The translations under genes were made by a program, and so were the position numbers. The notes beneath the pieces are model-generated. The model was not told where the DNA came from. It made no database searches and saw only the letters and a list, made by a program, of their open reading frames with translations. DNA of 64,000 nucleotides, taken from assembly GCA_030844895.1 (NCBI GenBank), contig JAUTDX010007424.1, positions 57,067 to 121,066 of the forward strand, written 5' to 3'. This DNA comes from Ambrosia x helenae. Taxonomy: Eukaryota; Streptophyta; Magnoliopsida; Asterales; Asteraceae. This document shows, one piece after another, positions 19,926-32,125 of the stretch. Positions within the stretch are counted from its first letter, which is position 1; each line of letters opens with the position of its first letter.

Positions 19926-22900
19926 AATATAAAAAGTTGGTTGTCGTTTTGTTAAACAACAAAGTCATAAATCAGTCAACACCCAAAACATTCATGGAAT
20001 CATCGTCTTCTTAAATTCAATCAAGTCTTCAATTACAGGGGCGATAGCAGCTACAGCTTCCATGGTCAGTTTTCATACCCCCAATATATCTATCTATTCT
20101 GCTTAACTGTTCGTCTATGTATGTATGATTGTTAAACTTATATATAATCAGTTGTTTGTCATCTTTGAAACCCAGTCCCCAATCTTCTTCCAAAGTATGA
20201 ATTTGATTGCTTAACATGAAATGGTGATCTTTGAGTTTTTCAACTTTGGTGTTCGCATTGCATACCACCTGTTTGACGAAATGCTTCACAGTTGTTAATA
20301 CAACAGATATATTAATAGAGACATATTAGTGTTAAAAGTGGGACCCACTGTAAATTTAAAAACGTAAGAATAATTGTAAGGACAAATGCAATGCAATGCA
20401 ATTTTATGTTTGTTCATAGAAATGAAGAATTTTTAAAAATTGTTGTGACAGTTATAAGGACAATCCTAAGGACATGTGACTGCATACGGTCTAAGATTGT
20501 TTTGTGGTTAGTTCATGTAGTTCAAAGATAAATTATAATACTACATAGGAAAAATACCTTATTATTGTAATTAAATTTGTGTGGTATTAATTATAAACCC
20601 GTTTTGATTTGCTGCCTTTTGATAGTGTGTCCAAAATCTGCTATTTTCTGTCGGTTACTATATCATAAGTCTTCTGCAGTACCTAATTGTTGTGAGCTCT
20701 ATAGATGAAGGCATATGGATCATCATATTCACCAACAGTATGACAAGGTTATGAGGTTTTCATGAGCTTCCAAGGGGAGGACACTCGTATGGGTTTCACC
20801 AGCCATTTATATGATGCCTTATATCGAAATGACATTAGAACATACAAAGATGACAAGACACTTGAGATTGGGAATCCTATTGCTTCCAAGCTCCGCCTCC
20901 TAGTGGCCATTGAAACATCAAGAATTGCCATTGTGGTTTTATCCAGCAATTTTGCAACATCTAAATGGTGTTTGGAGGAAATTGCAAAGATTGTTGATTG
21001 CATGAAACGGGACAAGCTGATGGTTGTTCCTATTTTTTATCATGTGTCTCCCTCTGACGTGTGACATCAAAGCAACTGTTTTGAACAAGCATTTTCCAAT
21101 CATGAAGTCGATCCTGAAATTGCACAACAGAAGGTGGAAACATGGAGAGCTGCTTTCAGAGAAGTGGGGGCTATCTCGGGTTTGCATGTGACACAACACA
21201 GGTACGAGTCTTACTAACCTTCCATTTAAAGTTACTTGTTGTCCCTACTTTCATGTTTTACTATGTGCAGGGATGAAGTGGAAGTCGTAAGTGAAATTGT
21301 GAGAAGAATCTTAAGGTATATGCAGGATACGTTGCCAATAGATCTTCCCAATAATCTGGTGGGAATCGAGTCACGAGTGGATGAAGTGAAAAGGATTTTG
21401 AGAGCAAACTCGAGTGACGTTCTTTTTGTAGGGATTTGTGGGATGAGTGGAATCGGTAAGACTACTCTAGCTGAAGCTGTCTATAAGGACATTAAAGATA
21501 AGTTTGAAAGAAGTAGCTTCATTGAAAACATCAAGGATATTTCCAAACAAAACGATAGCACTGATTTATGCAAATTACAACAGAAACTCCTTGATGACCT
21601 TTTGAGGTTTAAAAGCATTCCTGTTCAAAGTGTGAAACATGGACAGACTTTGTTGGGGACAAAGCTACGTGGTTTGAAGGTTATAATTGTTTTGGATGAT
21701 GTAAATCATGTTGGCTAGCTAACTTATTTAGCTGGGGGCCTGAATGGTTTGGACCTGGCACCAGAAGCATAGTAACCACAACAAACAGAGACTTGCTGAA
21801 TCAACATCAAATAAATGAAATGTATTTGTGTGAAGAAATGATGGCAGATGAAGCTCTTAGTCTCTTTTGTCAGTCAGCCTTCAAACAAAGCCATCCTGCA
21901 CATGGTTATGAAAAGTTGTCTAATGATATTGTGAAGTTTGCTAGCGGCCTTTCGTTAGCTCTTAATGTTTATGGTTCTTTATTATGTGGAAAGGATGAAA
22001 AGTATTGGCAATATATGTTAAAGAAACTTAAAGAATATCCAGAGAAAGAAGTTCTTGGAAGACTTGAAGTAGTATATGCAAGACTGGATAGAGATCAGCG
22101 TGATGCATTCATATATATTGCATGTTTCTTGAAAGGGAGAAACAGAGATTTGGTAAAAGATATACTAAATAGTATTGGCTTGTACTCTGAGTGTGGAATA
22201 GCTGATCTTATGAACAAGTGTCTCATAACCATCAATCTTGAAGATAATGTGTGGATGCATGATTTGCTGCAACAAATGTGTTGGGAAATGCTTCGTAAGG
22301 AATCAAATAAGCCCATTGCAATCAGGTATCATAAAGATATTGTAGATATACTCTCATCCAACTCAAAGGTTTGTATAATGGCTTTCCATAGAATACAGTA
22401 CATTAAATAATTTGACATGGAATTGTTCTCATTTAAGCTTTAGTATACTAATGTTGTAATCCTTAATTTTAATGTAAAATGGAAACATGTTTAAAAAACA
22501 TTATTTACTAAAACTTGAAATAGAAACTCTTTTGACGCTTGTAACTCACCAACACGTAAACTTTTATAGCAGATGGAGAAATAACTATATTACTAACTGT
22601 TGTGCTTGTTTACACCAGGGAACACAATATGTTGAAATCATTAATCAGGAGCCATATATGGGTGAAGTGTATGATCGTTTCATAGATCCAACATGTTTCT
22701 CAAAGACGAAGAAACTAAAATTTCTTAGAATTAGTAATGTGCACTTCCCTAAAGGACTTAAGTATCTTTCCAATGATTTAAGAATTCTTGAATGGTTTGA
22801 ATGTTCTTTGAAGTCCTTTCCTTCAATGGTTGAACCAAAACACATTTATGAACTTGAAATGTGTTCTAGCCAACTTAAAACACTTTGGAGGAATGATTTA

Positions 22901-24530
22901 GTAAGTAATTGTCTCTATATCTCTCATTAATAGCTTTTCAGTCATGATTTGCAAAGAAGAAATCTCACAACGTCCCTCTCTTACAACAGGAGCTGCCTAA
23001 TCTACGATCCATAAACCTCAGTTTCTCAAAATATTTGACCAAAATTCCAGACTTGACATCAGCATCAAATCTTGTGAAACTAAATCTTGAAGGGTGCGCA
23101 AATTTAACTAGCCTACACGCATCAGTTCTTCATTTGAAACGACTACGTTACTTGAATCTCAAAGGGTGTACATGTCTTGAAAGCCTTGGCAGAAGTAGTA
23201 TGGAAATGGAAGCTCTTGAAGCTCTTCTTTTTTCTGGATACTCAAAGCTTGTAAATATCCCTGATTTTGGAAAGAACATGAAGCGCTTGGAGCATCTCTA
23301 TGTGGATGGAACTAGAATTAAGAAATTACCAGAAAACTTGAAGGAAATGTGTGATTTAAGGTATCTTGACGGCAGTCGATCCTTTATTGAAGAGCTTCCA
23401 TCTTATATTTGGTGTTTGAAAAAACTAAGACTCCTGCATGTAACTAGATGCTGGCTGTCATTCAAAACAGGATGCTTTTTAAACACCAGTTTGGATACAT
23501 TGTCATCTGGTTTAAAAGAAGTTGATCTAAGCTATTGCAACCTATCTGTCGTTCCCAATGGTATTGGTTTGTTGTGTCAATAACTTTGGATCTATCTGGA
23601 AATGAATTTGTTTCGCTTCCGGCAAGTATTGGTCTCCTTTCAAAACTAAGAATGCTTTGCTTGAATAATTGTAAGAGGCTTCATTCATTTCCAAAACTTT
23701 CCTTACGGGATGAGGACATGAATTATGGACCACGAAGTAGATTCAATTACTATGTTTCCGCAGAAGGAGTTGATGTATCTAAATTCCATGCACCAAGCTA
23801 CATTATCCAACCGTATCATGTTTGAATTGTCCCAAACTTGCAGTGGACAAACGTGGCAGTTATCTAGCAGAAAAAGTATTAAATAATTACCTTGAGGTCT
23901 GTCGTCTCTCTCTCCACACACATACAATCCGCTGGATAATCAAAATCATTAACTAGTTTTTGTTCAGTTGATAAGTAATGTAGTCACTAGTGAATAAAAT
24001 GTGTCAGTCCATCATCTCTCTCTGTCTCTCCACACACAATCCGCTGGATAATCAAAATCATTAACTAGTTTTTACTGAACACTCAAATTTATCAATTTTG
24101 TAGTTGCGAACGAAATATTGGATGACACCTGAAGCTGTATTTGAGATAGTTGGTGCTGGAAGTGAAATTCCATCAGGGTTTGTGCAGCCAGGTTTTGGGG
24201 TTTGATTCTTGAAGACCCATGGATCGCAGTTGCTATATGTGCTGTTATTTCTGTCCACCATATTGACAGCCATATGGAAGCTAAATGCATGGTAACAGCT
24301 CATATTCATCTTGGGGAAAAACATTCGAAAATTCCCGTCCCGGTACACTTCTTGGTGGCAGATTCAGAGACACAATTGGTTTTTTATTGGACGGTAGTTG
24401 ACGATCTTCAAAGAATTCCAGGTTCAAGTCAAAAAAGCAATTTCATTGTTTCATTTAGTGTGGAGCCAGAAGGTCAGTCACATGAAAATGGTATGTTTGT
24501 GCTAGTAAGTATTACAAATATGCCCTTCCA

Positions 24531-24675
24531 GGGGCGGATCCAGGGGGTTCTTGGGCCCTCAGTTTGGAAAAAAAAAAGGAAAAAATTAGTGGAAAAAAAA
24601 TTGAAAAATTAGTGAAAATCAGTGAAATTCTACGAAAAGAACTCCCTGGAAATTGTTCCTGGATATGACACTGTA
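24531..24675. mobile_element. hAT-like MITE in TNL-2 intron
   Basis: Eight-base duplication CCCTTCCA flanks the block (24523-24530 and 24676-24683). The left end GGGGCGGATCCAGG loosely matches the complement of the right end (AGTGTCATATCCAGG). The 145-bp length and lack of coding sequence fit a hAT-derived MITE. Confidence 0.65.
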
Positions 24676-24838
24676 CCCTTCCAAGATTCAAAAGTAAAGT
24701 CAAACTAGTGTTAAATTTAAATTAATTAGTTCAAAATATTATGGTAACAATAGCTTAATACTCCTAGAATTTCTGTTCTTAGACTTGTATTTGGCTATAT
24801 TTAGCCTCTGTATTTGATGATGTATAGTGTGTAAAAAT

Positions 24839-25105
24839 TAGGGCTGGCAAATCGTGTCTTGACGGGTTTAACAGATCTCTGACGACGCGAATAACACAAG
24901 TTCTAAACATGAACACGACTCGTTTTACTTTTTTTATATCCCATGTTTATAACGCAGTTTTATGTTTTATTTACTACAAAAGAGAAATGATGGATCATAG
25001 CCTCATAATTCTAATTATTAAAAAAAAAGTAAAAAAATCACACAGTGTACCTTTCAGTTAACACGTCTAATCGTGTTTTATACAGGTTACTCATTGTCAG
25101 CCCTA
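24839..25105. mobile_element. hAT-like MITE in TNL-2 intron
   Basis: The ends are TAGGGCTGGCAA and, on the other strand, TAGGGCTGACAA. The flanking 8-bp duplication is GTAAAAAT (24831-24838, 25106-25113). CACGACTCGT- and AATCGTGTT-type words near each end look like subterminal repeats. The element is 267 bp with no coding sequence. Confidence 0.85.
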
Positions 25106-25223
25106 GTAAAAATGCAATCGATTTAATCAAATAACTCTGTGCCCTTATAGTAAGTTGTAAAAAAAATATTGGAACTAAAGATGTTTAATGTAGACTAAAT
25201 GAATTTGAATCAATTTATTGCAG

Positions 25224-26347
25224 ATGGTAATATACAGGTTACCAAATTTGGTATCCGCTTTATACATAAGGAATACATGCTGCACCTGAAGCAACATAAG
25301 GACTCAATGGGCAGAGTGGCGTACTATATGATGAATATTTCAAATGTGTACCCAGAGAAGTACGAACGCCATGTAGAGGCTTGTAAAAACTATACGTACA
25401 TGGATCACCATATCCATAAGATAGTAGATTTCATTTTCGACCATGGAAGACAACAAGGTTCTTTGGATGCCATCTACCTAATCACTAGAGGTCTACTTGA
25501 AATCAAACAAGAATATATCAAATACTTAAAGGATTATGCAACTAGTATATATGATTACTATGTAATCAGCATTGGATCCTGCGCACTTTACAAAGATTTC
25601 AATGGGTCAGTGAAAAACATAAATGATGGGTGGTTGAGTGTAAAGTTGGCACTGGAGCACATTGTGGTCAAAAGTAGAGCTGATAGTTACAGTTACCAAG
25701 AGATGCTACAGCAGCTCGATGATCTTGAAGCTGCTAAAAGTGTTGAATTTTCTGATAAGTTTATCAAAATGGTTGAGTGTATTTTTTGTCGAACAGTCGA
25801 TATTATGGATGTTTTTAACATAGCTTTCCGTGTGCAATATTACAAGTGTTCCTCAGTGGAAAAGGTGTTGGCTAAACCAGTAATCATCATAACTGGTGTT
25901 CTGTGTACAGTGGCAGCATACATGGGTGATTATGAACTTCTAGAAGCTATGAAACAAAAGAATATGAGTTCTCTGTTTCTGCATTTGATCCAAGCTTTTA
26001 CAGATAAGAAACACATGAAGAATGGACAGTTTAAAATGAAGACACATTCTACCTGTGAGTTGCAGATCTCAGATTTTTGTGACAATGGAAATCTGCTACA
26101 AAAATTGATGAACAAGATGGCTTGGTCTAGTTGTTTTACCAAAGAGAATGAGGAGGAGATGAAGAGTGTAATTGATAAGCTCAATAACAACATCCATAAG
26201 GTGTCATCTACCATTCAAGAGATGAGTAGCAATGCTGATCATTACAGTCATGATATACGGAAGATGAAGAAGCACATTAAATCTTTTTCTCGACTTTCCA
26301 AAAATGATAACATTATATCCTTGTTGTCTTTATTTGATAAAAGTTAG
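25224..26347 (+). CDS. TNL-2 last exon: unrecognised C-terminal domain, still open
   Basis: After TTTATTGCAG this exon stays open for 373 codons to TAG 26347, although the gene upstream is dead. The previous exon ends AATG|GTATGT, giving an in-frame join (N|D at DGNIQVTKFG). It is homologous to the TNL-1 tail over its length: HKIVDFIFDHGRQQGSLDAI, INDGWLSVKLALEHIVVKS, LQISDFCDNGNLLQKL, IQEMSSNADHYSHDIRKMKK. Function unknown; it is probably helical with a coiled coil at the end. Confidence 0.65.
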
Positions 26348-27006
26348 ATGTAACTATGTGTAGAATTATAGCAATGAAGCCATCCCAAAATCTGAAATGG
26401 GTACACGTTTGAAAGAAGATGGGTCGATGGGTTCGATTTGTGTTTAGGACTTTCTGGTATTCCATGAGCTGGTGATTATTTGGGTCGCTTGGAAGCAACC
26501 AAACACAAGCAACTACAGTAGTTATCCTTGAAGCCACGTTTATTTCAACTAATGTTTTTGTTACTTATTTTGTGTGTTTCTTTTCATTATTTGCATGAGC
26601 CCATGTTTGTTGCAGTTTGTTTATTTCTCTCTAATTATGTGTGTTGTATTTAACATTCAATAAATCTAGAAAGAATCAGTGAGTTTGAGAATTAAAAATG
26701 TGTTGTGTTAATTTATCTCATTGGATTATGAGTTAAGTTCAAAATGTCTATGCTAGCCCAATGGTGACACGTTGGGTGGTGTTCTTAGACCGATTCTCTA
26801 ACTGTAGTGGTTTATCTATATCTTCGGTTGGATATCATCGGCCTAATGCTTGTTTGTGTGGTAATTTCTGAATCACAAACGGGCTTTAGATCTTTCATAT
26901 ATTTTCTGTTGTTTCAATTGCATTTTAAAATATCATCTGTAGCCTACTCTGATATCTATCAAGGAGTTTCACATATGTAGACTGATGATGGTAATCTATA
27001 TCTATA
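26348..27006. other. Non-coding trailer region
   Basis: No gene, inverted repeat or clear element is seen between the TNL-2 stop and the duplication flanking the next hAT-like element. Confidence 0.5.
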
Positions 27007-27014
27007 CTTCCTAA

Positions 27015-28547
27015 TAGGGATGGCAAAATGGGTAAGTTGGGTTGGTTTGGTTGTTGGGTCAGGATAGGTTTGGGTTAGGATGGTTTGGGTCAAGATGGGT
27101 AAATTAAAAAAATGGGTTACGATGGGTTAGGTCAGGATGAGTTTGGATTAGGATATGTTCACATCAGAATAGATTATTTTTTTAAAATTAAAATAACAAT
27201 AAAAATTTAAAAAATTTAAAAAAAGTTAAAAAATAATTAAATAAAAAAAATAAATGTAAAAATAAAATTTTAAGGGATCCGATATATTTCATTTCGAACC
27301 GGGCCGGTTAACAACCCGGACTGTTTCGACCCGATCGTGCTCGTTATCGGACAGTTTTGACTTCACCTGGCCCGTCAACGACCGGACTCGTTTCGACCCG
27401 GTCAGGCCCGTTTGCGATCCAGTTCATTTCGACTTGATCTGGCTCGTCAACGACCGGGTCCGTTACCGACCCGGACCATTTCGGACTGGGCCGGGCCCGG
27501 TGACAACCCGGACTGTTTCGACCCGACCGGGCCAGGTAACGACCCAGGCCGTTTTCAACCTGACCCGTCCCGTAGCGACCCGGACCGTTTCGACCCAGCC
27601 GGGCCCGGTACGACCGGACCGTTTCGACCCGACCAGGCCCGGAAACGACCCAGACCATTTCAACTTGATTCGTCCCGTAGCGACCCGGACCGTTTTGACC
27701 CGGTCGGGCCCAGTAACGACCCGAACAGTTTCAACCTAACTCGTCCCGTAGTGACCCGTACCGTTTCGATCCGACCGGGCCCCGGTACCGACCCGGACCG
27801 TTTTGACCCGACCGGGCACGGTAACGACCCAGACCATTTCAAGCTGACCCGTCCCATAGCGACCCGGACCGTTTTGACCCGATCTGGCCCGATAACGACC
27901 AAGACCGTTTCAACCTTACTCGTCTCGTAGTGACCCGGCCCGTATCGACCCGACCGGGCCCGTTAGCGACGCTGACCGTTTCAACCTGACCCGTCCGTTA
28001 GTGACCCAGACTGTTTCGACCCGACCGGACCCGGTAACGACCGGACCGTTTCGACCCGACCGGGCCCGTCAACAACCAGACCACTTCGACCCGAACGGGC
28101 CGGTCAACAACACAGATCGTTTCGACTCGTTCAAGCCCGCTAACGACTCAAACCGTTTCGATGAGATCGGTCTCGTTAACGACCCGTGTTGTTTTGACCT
28201 GGTCGTCCATTAACGACCGAACGATTTCGAATAGACTGGGGTTATCAACAAATGCAAAAGATATAATTTTTTGTTTTTAATGACATTTTTCCATGAGGCA
28301 TCAACACTTTTGGTGTTGGGTGAATTTTAATTTAGATTTGTATATGGTTATCTAAAAATACCCATCCTGACCCATTTGTTTTTTTGACTTACCCATCCTG
28401 ACCCACTTACTTATTTCCTACAATTAAAATTACCCATCCTAACCCCTTTGAAAATTATATATACTAAACCCATTTCAACCCACGAGGTCAAATTTTAAAC
28501 CCAAAAAAACCCAAACTCAACTAGATGGGTTGAAATTGCCAGGTCTA
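27015..28547. mobile_element. hAT-like element carrying a GC-rich repeat array
   Basis: TAGGGATGGCAA at the left and its imperfect complement TTGCCAGGTCTA at the right are flanked by the exact 8-bp duplication CTTCCTAA (27007-27014, 28548-28555). Both outer regions repeat GGGTTNGG/CCCATCCTGACCC words (27030-27170 and 28360-28500), typical of hAT subterminal repeats. No transposase is present. The centre is a CpG-rich array, described separately. Confidence 0.8.
27285..28240. repeat. About 36-bp CpG-rich tandem array
   Basis: Some 25 degenerate units of GACCGTTTCGACCCGACCGG followed by GCCCGGTAACGACCC run without interruption. The period is about 35-36 bp, so artificial open frames with Arg/Pro/Thr/Asp repeats arise on both strands. 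The array is far richer in GC and in CpG and CCGG sites than anything else in the window. It lies wholly inside the hAT-like element. Confidence 0.85.
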
Positions 28548-28555
28548 CTTCCTAA

Positions 28556-29057
28556 TAAATAAAACTCATTTGTGTCATTTATCAATTGTTTAATCCAACT
28601 TCAATTTTATTCACCCTCTCATTAAGAAACATGTCATAGAGATAATATGTGGGCCACTTATTAAAGATTCCTTCTAACATCTGTTGCCTAGAAAAATATC
28701 TGTTGAGCTCAAAATACAGATCTTATAGCATCTGTTGAGTAGATTTGATCTCCAATTTTAAATTTCAAAATCAAAACTCTAACACAAATATAAATGTACT
28801 CTCTCTCAGATAATATATACATCTGTTCTCTTTCTCTCTCAATAAACCCCTCTCTAAATAAAAATTCAAAGTTCTCTCTCTTATATAAAATCTCTCAATT
28901 CTCTTTTTACACACACAGATTTAGATCAAGATTAAGGTTAACATTAGGGTTTTGATCAAATCGATTGGTGCAACTGAATCCAAGCTATGAAGCTAGATAT
29001 TCTCCCCCCCCTCCATCTCTCTTAGCTCAAACCCTAGAAATCAAATCGATCAGTGCT
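28556..29057. other. AT-rich stretch with CT-rich leader-like tract
   Basis: No coding region. 28796-28885 has several CTCTCT tracts and TATATAAAATCTCTC. Together with AGGGTTTTGATCAAATCG downstream it looks like a plant promoter and 5' leader that is cut by the LTR starting at 29058. No downstream gene was found. Confidence 0.35.
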
Positions 29058-29617
29058 TGATGGGATTGGGCACTAAACCACCACGCGGTTAAGCCCAACC
29101 CAAGCCCAGACTTGCGCGAAAGGAAAACCCCACGCAATCAACACCTTGTTGCGCAGAGATCAACACGTCTACTTCCATCCTACAATCACGGGAGATCATA
29201 TGCGCAGGACGGTAAAAGCGGTAACCGTTCCAATATTTCCTTAATTATAGTCCTCCTTAACTACTTTACTAATATAGCCTAGGGTAGTGGAGACAACCCT
29301 AATCGGGCCTGGCCCATCACGATTAGGGTTTTGGGTAATAGTGGCATATGTCCTACTCTATATAAGGGGTAACACCCCTAATAGGACAATTTTTGCTGAC
29401 CCGAAAAGCTATCATAGACTGTTTCCCCATTCAAGCACGTTTTTGTTATAAACAACTACATCTTGTAGTCGTCTCCCTACCCCAAGTTCATCTTGTTTGC
29501 AGGTTATTCCAGTACCCTAAAGTTACTAGTGAAGGTTAATCTCTATGGAAGGAATAGTCCTATAATCCTAATTAGGAGGTAAGACTATTTGTTTCTTCAT
29601 TGGCGGCATCACTGTCG
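29058..29617 (+). mobile_element. 5' LTR and primer site of a gypsy element
   Basis: The block runs from TGATGGGATTGGGC to TTTGTTTCTTCA (29599). It holds CTCTATATAAGG near 29357 as a TATA box and is followed at once by TGGCGGCATCACTGTCGG (29600-29617), which resembles the primer site used by Tat/Athila-type gypsy elements. The matching 3' LTR is absent, so the element is truncated. Confidence 0.6.
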
Positions 29618-29644
29618 GTTTTCATCTTTCAGACTGGTTCTTAT

Positions 29645-31706
29645 GGAGTTGTCGCCTGGAGAAACCCCAAACAATGTGGATGCCACAATCGAAGTTCACG
29701 TCGATGCTGTTACAGCAAACACTGTGACGAAAAAGGTGACTCATAAGTCACCAACTCTCCTGTTTGAGTTTGCATCCAGAGGTGGGGTAGCAGTCGGCCA
29801 AAAGAAAAACATTGATCAATTGCCGGTAGATCTAGATGAATGGCTAGCCAGACATAATGCCAAGAATGTGGCGACATATCAGAAGATGGTTCTGGAAAAA
29901 GCTAAGCGAGAAACTCAAAAAGCTCTGAGTTATGGCACCCAAGAAGATGACCAGGAGACACCTCCTAGGAATAACAATGGTCATCGTTAAAAAGGGCCTC
30001 GTCAAGTGGTACGTGGTGGAGATCGTGGTAGAAATACTCACGATTAGGACCACGCCAACCTGGACGAGGAACCTGACGGCTATGACTCTAAAGACGAGGT
30101 TCAGTACGAATCAAGCTTCAAACAGCACTCAAAGTCGGTTTCCAGCAACCACACACGTCCGGATGAAGATATCTATAAACCTTACAGGCCTAAAACCTTT
30201 GCAGAGAGATCAAAGTTTTGCACGCGCATTGCTTTGGCCCCCATGCCTCAAGAGTGAAAACTTCCAAGCAGCATAGGGAAGTATTACGGTTTGCGCGACC
30301 CGGACGATCACTTGCATGCTTTTGATTGCGCAGGCAGTTCCAAACCCTGGCCCGTTCAGGCTTGGTGTCACTTGTTTGCTCAAACCCTGAGAGGCGCAGC
30401 TAGAGTTTGGTACGAAAACCTGCCTGTGGGAAGTCTGGTTGATTTTGATGATTTAATCAGAAAATTCAAAAATCACTTTTCACATCTCCGAAAGCATAAG
30501 AAGGACAAAGCACACATTTTGCTATGTACGCGGAACGAGAATGAAACGATCGAAGATTACATAGTTCGTTACAACAAAGTGGCTCTCCAACTGGGATGTG
30601 GAGAAGAACTCACTCGTGTGGCATTCATACAGGGCGTCTGCAGCGAGGAGTTGATGAAATGCCTCATTGGCAAGGATGGCATTCCTACTTCCTGGGATGA
30701 ATTAATTGAAGCTGCAAAGACATACGCGTCGTCTAAACGCTCTTTTCAGCACGCGAGAGATTTTCACCATAACAACAGTCACTATGCGGAATCCAATAAT
30801 AAAGGGAAAGGAAAATAGTCTGTGTGGTCCAGAATCTCGGGCACAACTGAAGAAGGCAAGTATTCTTCTGCGCAAGATGCGCGCAACTATTTGAACTCCA
30901 AGAATTCACGTGATCAGAGAGGGCACTCTAAGAAGAATTACGATTGGACCCCGTTGTCCAAGACACCGTCCCAGGTCTTAAAAACTGAGCAAATCCAATT
31001 CCCAAAGCCAAGGGAATTGAGCCATGACAGGAAGAATGTGGATAATTCAAAATATTGTGATTACTATGGCGATTACGGTCATTTAACGGACAATTGCTAC
31101 AGTCTCAAGATGGAGATCAAAAATGCAATTAAATCCGGACAGCTGTCTCATCTCATCAAGAATATGCGGAAAAACAAACGAGAAAATGCAGACGCGGGGG
31201 AATCCTCCCAAAAGAAGATCCGCAACCTTAACACACACCACATTCATCACAGTTCGCGCCAGCATTGCAATATGACTCAACGCGGATATCAGAACAAGAG
31301 AGCTTTCACTATCATTAATGATGACTCATGGAAAGAAGCAGACGTTATCATTCCAAAGGTAAAGGATGGATCTTCTTCAACTGCCCCGTTGATCATTACA
31401 GGGGTCGTTGGACACTACCGTACACGGTATATGTTCTTAGATAACGACAACAATACGAATATAATATACCAGCAATGCTTTAACCAACTGGATGAGGAAG
31501 ATAAAGCCCGAATAGTCCCAGTGTCGGAACCTATCTCAGGTTTTATTCATGAAATGATTATTCCTTTGGGCATGCTTACTTTCCCTGTCACACTGACAGA
31601 CGAAAAGCACTCACGGACAGAAACTTGCGACTTCATTCTAGGTATCACTTCTGCTTTTCTTTTGAAAGATGTTGAAAGAATGGAGTGTTTGACCAGTGAG
31701 AAGTGA
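29645..31706 (+). pseudogene. Ty3/gypsy gag-protease remnant (Tat-like)
   Basis: The polyprotein starts at ATG 29645 (MELSPGETPNNVDAT) and is broken by a frame change near 29950, a TGA near 30256 and a TAG at 30816-30818. The capsid domain (about 30290-30720) shows AWCHLFAQTLRGAARVWYEN and NETIEDYIVRYNKVALQLG. A CDYYGDYGHLTDNC zinc knuckle lies near 31055-31100. The protease region (31330-31660) has FLDNDNNTNIIY where the family has a D-G-G/S core, so the first Asp is kept but the neighbours are altered. RT, RNase H and integrase are missing. Confidence 0.75.
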
Positions 31707-32117
31707 TCACCTTTGAATGTGATATATATATATATATATAATCAGCTTTTTTCCCCGTCAATTCTTTGTTCCGTACATCGATTAATCGAAAGCTTATTAA
31801 GACCTCAATTGTTTGTTTTGTGATTCGAAGTTCCATCCAAACCGGTAAGTTATTCATGGGTTTGAAATATTTATAATTAATTAATAATTAGATTTTTCTT
31901 CTAAAGATTTGATTTTGTGTTCTGGGTATTTATTTACTAGGTAAATAAAAGTAGCTAAAATACTCATGATGAGCCATGTTATAGTGTATAGTTTTGCTCA
32001 TTTAAGAGGTTATTGTTATTATTATTTTTTTAATGTATCTGTGTTTTACTGAAACAAGAGAAGACACTAATTGTCTGATGTAAATAAAGCAAAAAAACAG
32101 AGGAGAAAATATATATG
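31707..32117. other. AT-rich non-coding, TA repeat at start
   Basis: A (TA)n tract occupies 31722-31741, just behind the truncated gypsy element. Nothing else is recognised. Confidence 0.5.
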
Positions 32118-32125
32118 AAGGAGAT

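Larger units (their letters stand above)
20041..26347 (+). pseudogene. TNL-2: full-length but multiply broken TNL
   Basis: All modules are present. Exons: leader ending 20064 (ATA where TNL-1 has ATG); TIR 20705-21201; NBS 21271-22368; LRR-1 22619-22900; LRR-2 22990-23896; C-JID-like 24104-24490; last exon 25224-26347. The P-loop, kinase-2 and MHD motifs remain, but GLPLAL reads GLSLAL. Lesions: in-frame TGA at 20741 and 21062 (the second a CGA to TGA change), TAG at 21716, a one-base loss near 21740, a four-base deletion near 23580, and a one-base loss near 24195. It cannot encode a full receptor. The 733-bp intron before the last exon holds two hAT-like MITEs. Confidence 0.85.

Noticed and set aside
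27344..28213. Several overlapping Arg/Pro/Thr/Asp-repeat frames on both strands
   Set aside because: The tandem unit is close to 36 bp, divisible by three, so open frames appear automatically; no start context or homology.
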